Positions 23,649 to 36,567 of a DNA stretch of 64,000 nucleotides are shown piece by piece. Numbering within the stretch: the stretch's first letter is position 1; each line of letters starts with the position of its first letter. The position numbers and the translations under genes were made by a program. The notes under the pieces were generated by a model. It was given only the letters and a program-made list of their open reading frames with translations. It was not told where the DNA came from and did no database searches. Where the stretch lies: the NCBI GenBank assembly GCA_963082975.1, contig OY720344.1, positions 29,795,172 to 29,859,171 of the forward strand, in the 5' to 3' direction. The DNA is from Labia minor. Its lineage: Eukaryota; Arthropoda; Insecta; Dermaptera; Spongiphoridae.

Positions 23649-24016
23649 ATAAGTTGACCTGTGGCCAGGCGCAGTCCCGACCGATAGTTTGAAATAAATT
23701 AATTTCCAGCTACAGAAACAATATCAAATAATTTAAATGTATCTATTAATACAATAAACAAATATGGATATTACATAAATATTTTTAATTTTATTTTATT
23801 TATAATATATAAGTGGGAGCTGGCTGTGACGTCATGAATGGCTGGGTGACGTCAGATAATTTTAAATTAAGAAAAAACTAATGAAGATGATTTTCCCGAG
23901 GATAAAACCAATATAAAGTGCATGATTTGTGGAGATATGTAAAAAATCTCCTCATGTGAAATTTGGTGTGAAAATAACCCTTCCCTTCCTATCGTCGATC
24001 GGTAATACTACCACTA
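23649..24016 (-). mobile_element. Family A HINE, truncated at the microsatellite side
   Basis: Starts with the AAGTTGACCTGTGGCCAGG hairpin end and a diverged CCCGACCGATAG inverted repeat. It contains the TGACGTCA pair (first intact, second TGACGTCA in GGGTGACGTCAG) and stops after ATCGTCGATCGGTAATACTA. The core, microsatellite and second terminus are missing. Confidence 0.75.
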
Positions 24017-24019
24017 CAA

Positions 24020-25078
24020 GTACAAGTATATAGTATTTTATTACAATTAATCTAATTAACAATTTTTAAATAAAAAAAAAGAATTAGTAATATACATATA
24101 TATACGTAGTAATATACGTATATATGTTTAAATATCATGTTAAGATATTAGATATAATTTCATAATTTATTTTAAATATTCTAATGAAATATTATTTGTT
24201 ATTTTTTTTTTGTTGTATCTATATTTTTCCAATATTTTAATTAACAAAATGTATATTTTTTGATTTTTATTTTATTATTTAAAGATGATTTAATTGTAAA
24301 TTATTAATAATTCTTTTTGTTAGGATAAATAATATTATAATAATGGTTATTATAATTTTTACCATAACGTCAAATATTTTTCTTATACAATTTAAAACAA
24401 TCAGATTATTTTATATTAAATACATTAAATTGATTAATTCGAATCAATTATTTAATTGTTATTTTTAAAAAAAATAATTATTTTAAATTTAATGATTTAT
24501 TATAACATCAAATTATTATTAAAATAATTAAAAATTATATATTATCTATAATGAGAAAGTTATATCATTTATGAACCCATTTATATCTTTATTTATTAGT
24601 AATATTTAAATTTAAAATAATTTTTTTATTTTATTACTTTAAAAATAATGTCATCAATTTTTTCAAGTCCCATCAAGATATTACTTATTTATTTGCATAT
24701 TAGATTTTTAAATCTAAAATTTATACATTTTTCAAAAAATTTCCATTTCAATAATGCTACATTTACAAAATTTAATATACAATATATTCAATTGATATTG
24801 TTTGATTTTTAACTAATCTTCGAGCTGTAATATTCACAGATAATTCATTATAAGGGTGATCTTTGTTTATTTTCACCGGATCATATGGGAATAAATGAGT
24901 TTACGGTTGTCTTCTCGTATGATTATATATATATATATATATATATATTCATATATCTATGTGTGCTTTTTTTTGTTATATTTTTTTTCATCTTATAAAT
25001 TAATTTATTAATAGGTATAACTATATAATTTATTTCTTAATTTATTATTCCTTAAATTTGTAATTTATTGTATTAGTA
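24020..25078. other. AT-rich DNA, nothing recognised
   Basis: Extremely AT-rich, with a (TA)n run near 24925-24948. No coding or repeat signature was identified. Confidence 0.5.
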
Positions 25079-25080
25079 CC

Positions 25081-25545
25081 TAGTCCACCGAGCCGCCGCT
25101 CGGTACTTTAAAAAAATTATTCTTTATGAACTATGAATATTTAAGATTAAGATTATTATTTAAAATATATAAACAACAAAATGTATGAAACAATTTCAAA
25201 TAATTTAAAAGAACATAAATTTAAAAAAAATAGTCATAGAACATACAACCCTTAAACCTACGTATTAATGCACTGAAAGACAAAAGTATGACCTGTGGAT
25301 ATATCATAATATATATTTGGTAATTTGATTACAAAATAATATTAAAATAAATATTTTTAATTTTATTTTATTTATAATATTTTGTATTTAAGGAAGCGCT
25401 GCCTGGCGTTGCCAGACACTATTTTTTAGAGCAGTTTAATATTTCAAAAATACAAATATATATATAAAATGTTTGCTAGTATAATAAGATAAGATAGATA
25501 ATAAAAATATAAATCGTATATTGCTATCCTCTAGTTATCTAATAG
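25081..25545 (-). mobile_element. Family C HINE, copy 2
   Basis: Perfect 7-bp hairpin at 25087-25104 (ACCGAGC-CGCC-GCTCGGT), then a TTCTTTATGAACTATGAATA block identical in context to copy 1 and an AAATATTTTTAATTTTATTT block shared with family A. It ends with a GATAAGATAGATAATAAAAA and TCTAGTTATCTAAT tail. The central core is deleted relative to copy 1. Confidence 0.6.
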
Positions 25546-25549
25546 AATA

Positions 25550-27572
25550 AAACTTTTTATATTTGTAATTTGGAAATTTAGTGCCGATAATATCCAAATG
25601 ATACATATGTCTTGTCTGACTTTTAATGACATTGTGAAACAATTAAATAAACTAAATGAAAATTCCTTGTCTGTAGATAATCTTATTGTCCATCTCGTTA
25701 ACTATTTACTAGAAACAAAATTTTGCTCAACCTTGAAGAAGAAATTTCAACAGAATTTTGTTGGTTATTTCCAAAAAGATAAAATAATTTGCATTATAAA
25801 AAATGCTGCGGTTATATTATTATCAACATTACATGACATAAATTATATAGTTAAAAAGTTCATTGACTTTTTTTTTGTTGAAATTTGGTTTTTAATTTAA
25901 TTACTAAGAATTACTCAACTCAAAATAGCGAACATTTGTTATAAACAGTGTGTCTTAAATTTACGGCGCCTGCCGTAATAATGTGAATGATTTTATTTAT
26001 TCTTTTAAATAAATATTATATTACTTTGACTAAAAAATAATTAACAGAATTCAATTAAATTGCGTATTTATTTAAATCAGAAACCAAATAGAGAAGCGCG
26101 CTCACCCGCACGCAGGTCTGGATTGTGTAACCCCGAAGCGAGAATACCTTAAATGTTCCTTTTTGGTTGTCTGGCTATCTGAAAAGCGCCCTTTGTGCCC
26201 TTTCCAGCCCGTGATCCCTTAAAACAGCAGCAAAAAATAGACTAAATACATCTCTAAACCGTGACAAGTAATCTTTCTCATTTCCATCATTAAAAAACAG
26301 TTAAAAGCATTTATTCGCTCACTAAAAGAACAACCGAGCCATTTCTAAAGAATTTTTTTTATAAATTTTAATTATCACCTGTCATTATTTAATTCTATAA
26401 ATTAGTGTAAGATAATGAATGGGAATATCTTTTTAACACAAATGCTAAAAAAAACAAAATGAAAATAAATACAAATATGTCAATTTTTTTTATCTTTGTA
26501 AGGGGTAAGGGTAATTATTATAATCATATAATCATGTCAAACTTCCGGAATGCTAATTTTAAATTCTATAATAGAAAATGATAAAACCTAAGTGTTCGTG
26601 ACAGCAATACTTTTTACAAAATTTCAGTTAAAAAAAAATTTGAATAACTTTCTGTTTAATTTTCTTTAAAATTTATTAGTAAAATAATAAATAAGTACTA
26701 TTTAAATATATTATTTTATTAAGCGATTAAGTCATTTTACCACTATAAAAACCATGACCTTAGTTTTATATAAAATAAAAAATTTCCTATGAATCATAAT
26801 TCTAATTTCATCATCTTATTACTTTCCATACTATATATATAAATTTAATTAAAAAAAATAATTTTTAAAATAATAACACTATTCATAATCTATTTCATGT
26901 TTTATTAATTAAATATTAAATACAAACTTACTTACAAATTGAATTCATAATTCTATTTAATCTTGTAGCTTTCATGTCCTTTGCCCAAATTTCAATTAAC
27001 ATGAAGATTTAAATAATAATCGAAACATTGAATCAAAATCGAAATAATTGTTCTTTTAAATTTTGCAATTTCTGCTAAAATTTTGTATTATTAATTATTA
27101 AGTCCATTTACCATTAATACGATTACAAACATATTATAAAATTGAATAAAATTAGAATTTCAAGAGAATCATCAATTTTGTTTAAATTATTTAATTTTGT
27201 CATTTGTTCTTTAAAAACAAAAATAAAAATTTTCCAATTTCAAAATTTTAAAGTTAAAAATTTTTTACACAGGTACTCTCATATGATGATTTTATTTAAT
27301 ATTATTATAATCATTAAAACATTATTTAAATTTGTTTTCAAATAAATAAGCATTTAATTCGATATTTTCTGGTTGTAATATTTTTTATAAATTTTTGTAT
27401 GTTAAATAGAATGGTATGAATTTATAAGAGTATACATATTATTCATGTAATTTAAAAATAGTTAATTATAAATTTTTGAAAAATTATTTCAGAACAATTA
27501 TCAATTCAGAGGTTTAAGAAATTTTTTAAATTATTCTTTGACATATATTTATAAAATTGCATAAAATTTAAA
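25550..27572. other. AT-rich DNA with one unexplained open frame and a GC-richer island
   Basis: A 100-codon open frame at 25598-25900 (+) encodes a Lys/Asn/Leu-rich sequence with no motif that I recognise; in this composition it may be chance. An island at about 26095-26230 is clearly richer in GC (for example CGCGCTCACCCGCACGC), but no coding or splice pattern could be assigned. Confidence 0.4.
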
Positions 27573-29895
27573 GCCTTGACATTCTCCACATGTACTCCAA
27601 GAAAAATCTTCTAGAGGTCAACACGGAGAAGTCTAAAGTGTTGATTTTTAGACGCGCAGGAAAACTCGCTGAGGGAGTTCAATTTTTATATAACGGACAC
27701 CCAATGGAGATTGTAAAGGAATATAATTACCTTGGGATATGCTTTAGCTCATCAGGGATTTTTTTGAGCGGGGCTAAAAAATGGTAGCTAAAAGTTCGCT
27801 AACGATGACAAGCATAAGATAATTAATATACAGGACAAAAAAGGACTCACTTTCGAATATACAGGGTCCGGCAGTCAAACCTGACGGTTTTTGAAATGGG
27901 ATAAATAAAAAAGTTGCGCGCGCTGAGATATTTTAATTATTTTTTTTTTATTGTAAAGAGGAGAATTGGAAATTTAACATTCATAATAAAAAAGCACAAA
28001 AATAACTTATGTAGCAAAAATTATGTAACTTAAATGATGACCACTATTTTCTCTACACTGTACGAGTCTCCTGGAGAAGTTAGTCATAACTCTCTTCAAT
28101 GTTTGTCGCGGGATCTCACGACTTTCTCGCCGAATGTTCTCCTTCAGTTGGTTCAAATTATTTGGTCTGTTAACATAAACTCTTCCCTTGAGGTACCCCC
28201 ATAGATAAAAGTCACAAGGGGACAAGTCGGGAGAACGTGCCGGCCATTCGATGTCACCCCTGAGCGAGATCAGCTTACCGGGGAAAAATCCTCCGTGTTG
28301 AGCCATGGACGCCCGAGAGGTATGGGCAGTTGCTCCGTCCTGCTGAAATCAGACTCTCCTGAGAAGGATACGATGGCGACGTAACTCTGGGATGAGAAAG
28401 TCACGGATCATGGCAACATAACACGCTGAGTTCACTGTCAGTGTTTGGCCATTCTCCTCAAAAAATAAGGTCCTAACACTGTTGACCTACACACTGCAGC
28501 CCAGACAGTTACTCTTTCATAGTGAAGAGGCTGCTGGTGAAGTTCCTGTGAGTTTCTTCACCAGGAGACTCGTACAGTGTAGAGAAAATGGTGGTCATAA
28601 TTTAAGTGACATAATTTTTGCTACATAAGTTATTTTTGTGCTTTTTTTATTATGAATGTTAAATTTCCAATTCTCTTCTTTACAATAAAAAAAAATAATT
28701 TCAACAACTTTTTTATTTATCCCATTTCAAAAACCGTCAGGTTTGACTGCCGGACCCTGTATTAACTCTATATAACTCTTGTATGTTAAGCGTTTGGCTC
28801 TATGCTTCAGAAATATGGGCACTAAGATATGAGGAACTTTTGGAAAAGATCGAAGGGCACTGTCATGGCTCTACAAAATTCTAATAATGTCCACAGATAG
28901 GCTTCCTAGAGTATGCTATGACAGGCTTTTGGAGGTGATAGAAACATCAGACTCGTCATATAACTGAGCAGTGCAGATGAAATCTCTATTTAATATGTTG
29001 GGGGAAGGGCCTCTTTGGGAGAGTCAGGATCCAAGTGTAATCAAAAATAAAACAGATCTATTGTCTCAGAAACTAAGCGAAATATATAGGTCAAGAGACA
29101 TGCAAAAAATCGAGGACTCTACTTACTGCCCTATTTATAAAAATATAATGGGGAGCCGTAACCATATATTTTGCAGAGGTGCTCTCGGCAGGATGAGGAT
29201 TCTATATGAATGCCGACTGGCGAACGAGAGAATCCTCACTTTTGCTGCCAACAGTGTTTTGCACAAAATTGACCAGAGTCAATTGTGCAAAATTTGTAAC
29301 ATGCAAGAGAGAGAGGACCTAGGCCACCTTTTACTACGCTGCCCAATATATGACCACTTGAGAAACCATTTCTTAAAGAGAAATAACTTGGAGATGATTC
29401 TCACGGTCAAGGGATGGGATGATATAAGTAATATCTATTACTTTATGAGTGGCCTCCTAAAACTGTGATCTTTCATATTAGAGGAATAACGATTAGATAT
29501 TCCTTTTTATTTATTTATTTATTTATTTATCTCTTTTGTTGTTTTTTTTGCATTATGTTCGATTTGTTTATCTATTTGTTTATTTATTTTTTTTTTCTGA
29601 TATTTTTTTGTATTTTGTTTTTCTTATTTTGGTTTTTCTTTTCTGTATATATCTGAAAAGATGTAAAACTGATACTCTGGGTCTATGATTGTGTGTGCCT
29701 TCAATTTGAGACATTCCTTGACTACATAGTGTTAGTTATTATGTAATTATGTTTTTCTTTTGTTTATTGGATATTTTTGCTATTTTTTTTTTTTTTTGTT
29801 TTTTTTTTGTCACCACCCAAATGAGGTGAACCGAAATAATATACAGAATGATTGTATATATATTTCTTGAATAAATGAATGAATGAATGAATAAA
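27573..29895 (+). pseudogene. Non-LTR retrotransposon ORF2 remnant split by a DNA transposon
   Basis: The first part, to 27861, encodes the end of the RT domain (LLEVNTEKSKVLIFRRAGKL, then EYNYLGICFSSSG). After the inserted DD41D element (27862-28759), the sequence resumes with LYASEIWALRYEELLEKIEG. A 165-codon frame at 28971-29468 then contains a cysteine/histidine knuckle CKICNMQEREDLGHLLLRC (C-x2-C ... H ... C), typical of non-LTR C-termini. The 3' UTR ends in a (TGAA)n tail near 29870-29895. It is 5'-truncated, with stops and frameshifts in the first segment. Confidence 0.8.
27862..28759 (-). mobile_element. DD41D (visitor-type) Tc1/mariner relative, truncated, with long inverted arms
   Basis: Flanked by TA duplications (27860-27861 and 28760-28761), with ends CAGGGTCCGGCAGTCAAACC / GGTTTGACTGCCGGACCCTG. 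The inverted arms extend about 205-215 bp (27862-28080 and 28555-28759). The minus strand encodes the C-terminal part of a transposase: a FLIPELRRHRILL stretch, FQQDGATAHTS with the second Asp, and WPARSPDLSPCDFYLWGYLK with the third Asp 41 residues on. A TGA replaces the Trp before FQQDG, and the first catalytic Asp is absent. The right arm repeats the 3' coding end, so the 5' half was lost and replaced by an inverted copy of the 3' end. Confidence 0.8.
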
Positions 29896-29948
29896 ATTTA
29901 AAATGTGGGAGCTAAATTAATTTTGGTTAAAAAAATAAACATTTTAAA

Positions 29949-30312
29949 TGATCAATATCTTATCTTATTACACTAGCAAAAATTGTTTCTATATATATAT
30001 TTGTATTTTTGAGATATTAAACCGCTCGATGGATTTTTTTGAAATTCACACCATAGATAATATTTATAAAGAAAAATCGATCTGTAATGGTTTTAGCCTC
30101 GATATAAATCAACTTTATTAGTATTTCCTAAATTTAAAATAGTAAATTTATATGAGGTCACAAATTACGTCATCCATATTGAAATTTTTCTTTTGCCAAT
30201 CTCTTTTATTGATATTGTATTAATATTTTTTATATTTAAAATAAAAATTTGGAAATAAAATTAAAAATATTTATTTTAATAATATTTTAGAATCAAATTA
30301 TGAAATATATTT
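29949..30312 (+). mobile_element. Family C HINE, copy 3 (hairpin end missing)
   Basis: Opposite in orientation to copies 1 and 2. The left side has TATCTTATCTTATTACACTA, then a GAGATATTAAACCGCTCGAT / GATTTTTTTGAAATTCACAC core that parallels the family A core CGGCTCAACGGATTTTGATG. It continues through CTTTATTAGTATTT and ATTACGTCATCC to a segment AAATATTTATTTTAATAATA, which also occurs inside the hAT element at 47.45 kb. Confidence 0.55.
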
Positions 30313-30319
30313 ATTAATC

Positions 30320-32160
30320 TCTCGCCATAAAAAATCTAAAATTTATTTTATTTGTCTTGCAAACATTGTAATTATAAATTATCTTTCTGTGTTTCTGTTA
30401 ACATATTATTTATGATATTTTAAAAACAATATCTTTCTTTAATTAATATTCATTTAAAATGACAATTAAATATCTTATTCAAAATAAATTGTTGAATAAA
30501 TATGATCTAATAATATTAAATAGAGGTAGAAAAGCATATTAGCAGAATAGCAAAGCGGCAAAGTGCGTTAAGTTCAGCAGCATTAAGACATTTAAGGGAT
30601 GTATAATTCCATAGTTGTTTTAAAATATTATATTATTTTTTTTTTTATTTTTTTATTTATTTTGTATTCGTTTAAAATTTTATCTGTTTTGTCTTTTAAT
30701 TTTGTTAATTGTTATACATTTTTAATAGATAATTTTATATATTTTTTTTTATCTATTTTCGTGTTTATTTTTTATTAAATTACTAATTTATATTTATTTA
30801 TTCATTATATTTTATTAATTAATTTTTAGATAGTTTTATAATTTTTAATCTTTTTTCACTAAAATATTATTTATTAATATTATTTATTATTATTGAGGAC
30901 CCCAAGTTCCATTTATTTTAATCAGATTGATGCAATGATATAACATTTAATAATTGTAATAAATAATTTAAGAATAATATTATCAATATTTTTTAAAGGG
31001 TCGAGCGATAGCTCGGTGTTCCAGGTACTTTAATTCTTATGTTGACTTAACTTTTTGTTTATGCTGTATAATTTATTATATTTGGATCAAGGCAATCAAA
31101 ATAATTATTAAATAATTATTTGATTATTAAAAACAAATAATTGTTAAAGAAGTCTGCACTAGATAATATATAATTATTATTATACAACTTTAATATTTTT
31201 TATAGGTTTGTATAATTGTAATATAATTTATATTTTTTGAAAGGAAAATATTATGGTTATGTGTTTTTCCATTTTTATGAAAAATAAGCTAAATGAATAT
31301 ATGTATATCGTATTATAAATTTCTTTAGTAGGAGAAGGGAGTTTTCTCAATAGACTTTAAGCAAAAATATTCAAATATAAGCACAAGCGTCGTTGAGTGA
31401 GGCTTTCACCCTGGGCTTATCTAAATGCTCTAACAGAGCGTGCAAACGAGTGCCCTGGTAGGGGTAGGAGAGAAAGAGGGGATGCACATTACGTACTCTC
31501 TTTATCAAAGGAACATATCAGGCAGAAGCTCAAGTCACCTGACACTTTTCGTTAAAGGGTGGGGAAAAATCGGCGCCCGTGAATATTCAATTCATCTTTG
31601 AAGAATTTCTCTCTTTGTAATCGTCCTGACTTGGAGGATAGAAAAGTATGTGGAAGAGAAATTCTATTATATTTGGTTGATTATATTAACTCATTACTCA
31701 TAGAAAATATCAATTTCTTTCAAGATACAAAAAATATTGAAATTTTAGATAAATGTCAAACTGTATAGGTGTGAAATTAATTTACTATTTCCTCATCCAT
31801 AAATGTTTATAAAAATATCAAAAGTCGATTTTTGGGACCTTAAAACGTAAAGGAATAACAAAATATTACTTTTCAAAAAATCAAGTTAAATTATAATTTA
31901 AATTTCTGAATGAAAATTGCAATTTTCTGACTTTATATATATATATAGAATGAATGGAATTTTCTCATTAAATACCAGAAATAACTTTCATATATTGATT
32001 TGAATTTATCTTTACTATTGTATATTGTTTAATTGGAATTAGAAATAATTGCAAATTCTAAACATAATAAAATTTTCTATTTGAATACTTATTTAATAAT
32101 AAAAATATTTTAATTTATCTAATTTTATTTTTGATAAATATATAATATTAAAAAAATGAT
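30320..32160. other. AT-rich DNA with a diverged hairpin and a GC-richer island
   Basis: At 31001-31014 a CGAGC-GATA-GCTCG stem-loop followed by GGTACTTTAAT resembles the family C terminus but has no recognisable element attached. An island at about 31385-31640 is well above the local GC; a short frame there (LSEAFTLGLSKCSNRACK) cannot be assigned. No gene was recognised. Confidence 0.4.
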
Positions 32161-32316
32161 TGATTGATTTGCTGGTTGGCTAGAAGCCATCTGTTCTTTC
32201 GCGGACAGCGAGTAGCAGACAACTGCAGGCAGCTACTTAATGTTCAGCCTCAATGAACCAACCAGACTGATGTAATCAATGCCCTGTTTGACCGAGTGAA
32301 TGAATGAATGAATGAT
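32161..32316 (+). mobile_element. Probable retroelement tail ending in (TGAA)n
   Basis: A GC-richer 150-bp block with CAGCCTCAATGAACCAACC ends in GAATGAATGAATGAATGA, the same kind of tail as the LINE at 29.88 kb. No coding part is left, so the family is not assigned. Confidence 0.35.
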
Positions 32317-32329
32317 CTGTGGAAGAATT

Positions 32330-34459
32330 CAATAAATAATATTTTAGAAAAATTAATGAATCTCTTCAAAAAATATGATAGGTGAATTTTTAATTTTATT
32401 GGGGCTTGAATCTTTCTCAATTATTTATTTATATATTCATTTATTTTAATTTATTATTATTCTATTCTATATTGCTATGATGAAATAATAAATAATAAAT
32501 AATAATCTTCTCAATTTCTTTTTTATTAGTTTTATTTATTTATTTATTTATTTATAATCACCATTCATATTTTACAAGATTCTAACTTACGAATTCTCTT
32601 TTCTAATATATATCCTTGATATTACTTGAAACAATTTACTTTTTATACGCTTATTATTAGCTTCACTTTTCTGTCTGTCTGTAATGTTAAAAATTTTTAA
32701 TTGGATTTTAACTCACTTTTAACATTGAGCGATTTCAAATTTGAAACGTATATTGAAAGTTGATAACACTTCAATAATCAAAAAGAAATTTAATAATATT
32801 TAATTCTTGAGCTACTACTTAAGTTCATATGCGTCCACGCTTTTTTGTTTGGCATATGTAAAGGATAATATTCAAGGTTTAATTAATAATTTATTTTCTC
32901 TTTTTAGGGCTTTTTTGATTAAAAAGCGTGTATATTAAAAAAAATTTTATTATTAATTTATTAAGTATACATAATTTAATTTATCTTTAAGTTATCTTTT
33001 TCTATAAAAAGGGACTTTTTCAAAATTGAAACTATGACTTTGATCATTGATTATTAATTATTTATATTTAATTATTTAAAATTAAATCACTTGGATAACA
33101 AAATTTTATTATTATATTTAAATCAATATTTATTAATATGAATTAATTTTCTTTGATGTTGTATCATTTTACCTTTGTAACAATCATTAGTGTTACTAGG
33201 TTTGGTGTCACTCGATGGGAGAGGGTATTTATAGTGTCCCCCAAATTTACCTTACGTCAATTTTATATAAAAATAATAAAAAAAATAATGAATTGAAACT
33301 CAGATCAAAATGTTTTTAACAGAATACAAGTTTGTATTTACCATTATATATTTTTGTATTCTTTTTAATATTTTTCATTTTGGTCTCACTGTAACCCCTC
33401 TTGCTCCTCACTGATGCACTGGTAACAATTTTCAAATCTTATAAAGCTGGACTTAAAAACTTAAAATTATTTTAACTTGTATTCAATATAAATTATACAG
33501 CTTATTTATTTAGTAAATTCCTCAACTTCTAGGATACAAAATAAATTGTAAACTTGAATATTAGCTTATATGTTATAATGTATAAATAATCAGAAACACA
33601 ATTAGATGTTTGTTTTTAAACCCGGGATTTTGACTAAAGGTCTCCATACTTGAGCATGATTTCCTCAAGGTTCAGTCTTTTTTATATGGGTTATTAGTAC
33701 TTTTTAGATCAATTCTTAAAGAAATCCCATTCGATATTTTTGGGTTTTATGTTATTCATGCCAAAAATGACCTTCAAAATAATTTAGCAAACAATATTTC
33801 CTTTTTCCTTATAATCAAAAGTTATTATATTTTATGGTTTATTTTTACTTTCATGCTATTCAAAATTAGATAGGTTTGCTATAAATGAAAGTTATGTTTT
33901 AATCTCAAAATGCCATAAAACAGAGAAATTTTAATGATATGAATATCTTATTCCAAAAACTTCCCAATCCATCCATACCAATAATAAATATAAGTCGGAG
34001 CTTTGTTAAAACCTCCTCATTATTTTTTTAATTGCTTCGCCTTTAGTTGTGTATGGCAGTGAGAGGATTGTGCAAAGATCAGCTTAATTAAATGTCATTT
34101 TTACTTATGAAAAAAGGATTATTTTCAAAAACAAAAAACTCATTTATTTCTTTACTTGATGAAAAAATTATTTGTATAAAATATAATATTTATTTTATTT
34201 ACAAATACAACAAAAATATTGATCGTGTTAATTTCAAGAATAGATTTATTTAACTATTTTGAATTTTATTGAATAATTTCTATTTATTTTCATTACAATT
34301 AAGACTTTTTATAAATAAATGATAAGTAAAAATGAAAATAATAAATAATTCGCAAATTAACACTAACTTACTTTATAGTTATGTTCACTCAGTACTTTCA
34401 AATCAATTCCAGTCCCATATGCTCTATCATTCGTTTTCCATCTCCTCTTCTTGGTCAAG
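32330..34459. other. AT-rich DNA, possible degenerate TIR pair
   Basis: GTTACTAGGTTTGGTGTCAC (33194) and, inverted, GTTACCAGTGCATCAGTGAG (33425) loosely pair and could bound a decayed MITE; the match is weak. Nothing else was recognised. Confidence 0.3.
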
Positions 34460-34812
34460 ACAAGATTTTATTATCAAGATCGTTATCATCTGATGATTTA
34501 TATATCGAAGTCAATAAAAGTGCATGTGAGCATTGGCTACCGCCTAATAGCCAGGAGTTGGCTATCTTGAATACCAGATATTTGTATTTTTTTTTATTCA
34601 TATCCCCTTTTATTATCCTTGACAACAAATCTTGATAAAAAAATCATTTTATGTAGAGATATTCTCTTTATTTGGGCTTATTTTTCATTTTTTATTTCGA
34701 CGCTTTCAAATCAAGGCTCGGTATGATTTAAGGTAGACTTGGATTGGATCCTCTTTTTCTTCTCCCCCTGACCTCAGGGCAGGATGACCATTCGGATCAG
34801 GAAGACAATTAA
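34460..34812 (+). CDS. Candidate last two exons of an unknown host gene
   Basis: A pyrimidine-rich acceptor (TCCATCTCCTCTTCTTGGTCAAG) precedes exon 34460-34525, which ends at T|GTGAGC. The intron 34526-34777 ends with TTTTTCTTCTCCCCCTGACC/TCAG, a strong acceptor. Joining keeps phase 1 and reads KILLSRSLSSDDLYIEVNKS, then a short acidic tail WQDDHSDQEDN and a TAA at 34810-34812. Composition is protein-like against AT-rich surroundings. An alternative reading of the second block as a 55-bp internal exon (34778-34832, donor GTAAAT, frame GRMTIRIRKTIK) is also open. The family is not recognised and no upstream exon was found. Confidence 0.3.
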
Positions 34813-34832
34813 ATTAAACCCGCTTGCATCTG

Positions 34833-36567
34833 GTAAATTTATTCATATTTCTTATGACATCCAATTTGAATAGATGTGACTTGTTAGATGCATCCATCTT
34901 ATTTCTCACTCCAGCGGCTCTTAAGCTCCTATGAAGGTGAAAAGGTGAGTTGACTGCATTCAAAATTCCAATATCTAGATATGGAAAAAAGAGAGTGAGA
35001 GTAAAAGAGAAAAGGAAGGATTTCTACTTCAAGGGTTGTCTATTAAATGAAAGAAATTTACTTCCTAAAGATTATAATCCTATACTTTATTGTCAATAAA
35101 TGAACCAATAAATGAATTATTTGTGGTCTATTTCTAAGAGTTTTTATCAGTAAAGACATTATATACTTATATAAATTAAATATTTGACTATTCTAAGGAT
35201 ACAAGATCGAACCTCTAAAAAACATAAGTTTAATAAAATATTTAATGAAATAATTTATCAAATAAATTTGAAAACTAGTTAAATGGGCTTAAATCTTGAA
35301 GTCTAAATAAAAAGATATCTATATTTATATTAATAATTATTTTTCATTTGAAATTAATTATTTGTTCAAATCATTTTATTACGTACAACTTAAAATAAAT
35401 GAAATAGATTTCATTTAAAGGAATTTATCTCATTAGAGATTTATAGATAGTCAATTTTAGTATTTTTAAGAACCTAAAAGATGTAATTAAAACACATATT
35501 TATTAGTTAAAAGTCATTTATCTATTCTAATTTCTTTATAATTAATTTTTTTTATAATTAATTTACATTTTAGATACTGAATACATTAGAAGCCTATGAT
35601 TTATTATAAGTAATTGTCGAATGTTTGTTTATAGAATACTTAAATAGTTTTATTCCCGAAACCTTAAATGAAGATTGACAGTTCATTTACTCAGCTTATT
35701 TTGTTACCTTTAAACTAAAAATTTTCTAAGACTTCAAACAATAAACTTCTGTTATAAATAAGTAATTTAAGAAGTTTAAGTTCCCTGCTGAGAGAGTGTA
35801 TCTGCCTGATTGACTTTATTTACTATTAAATTAAAAAACAAAATAGGAAAGTTAATAGTTTTTGGAGTAACCAAATCTCAGGTAAGCAACGCCCTTTAGC
35901 CCCTGGAGCCTTTCTTACATTGATTTAATAGGACCAACCACGTCGATATTTCCATTTTTCTCTCCCTCGATTAATTTTCTTTTTTACTTCTGAAAAAGTT
36001 TAAGCTTGGTCAAAAATTTTTTTTTTTTATAGAAAAGACTTAATGGTAAATGGAAATTGTCGGCCTATTCTTATCCAAGATCACTGAGTGCTATCCAATG
36101 AAATATTTTTTGTAAACTGTATAAAAATATCTCTAAACTTTATCACCAGGAAACTGATTAAGAAAGGAAACATTTTTAAGGAAATCTTTTCTACTCTCAA
36201 GAGAGATTAATGAAAAAGCTGGTGAGATTATTTATACTAACGCCTTTCATTGAAAGCACTGTCAAGTGAAGTTTTTTAAATATATATATATAAAAAATAA
36301 AAAATCTGAAATCCTAAAAAAAAATCTATGTTTTTTTTTTATTCGAATTCAACAATATATAAAACGAAGTTTACTATGAGTCAAATCAAACAAAACAATA
36401 TTATACAAGTATAATTTAATATTTTATCTCTATGTATATAAAATTATTATATACTTATATTATAAGATGAATATAAATAACGATATGAAATGATTGATGA
36501 CAGATAATATTGTATGCTTAGCTTAGGTAAAAATAAATTCTCGAATCTTTTTTATTTATTTTAATAG
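34833..36567. other. AT-rich DNA, nothing recognised
   Basis: AT-rich, with a CTCAG/GTAAGC sequence near 35877-35888 that looks like a splice donor but lacks a convincing exon upstream. Confidence 0.4.

Noticed and set aside
25598-25900. 100-codon open frame
   Set aside because: Lys/Asn/Leu-rich composition expected by chance at this AT content; no motif, start context or repeat partner.
29465-29656. Phe/Leu-rich 63-codon frame after the LINE ORF
   Set aside because: A translation of T-rich (TTTA)n sequence in the LINE 3' UTR.
33194-33428. Possible MITE with GTTAC(T/C)AG ends
   Set aside because: The inverted match is short and interrupted, and no target duplication is visible.
34028-34090. 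Acceptor-like CTTCGCCTTTAG followed by a short open stretch
   Set aside because: No donor or frame continuity with the 34460 exon candidate could be established.
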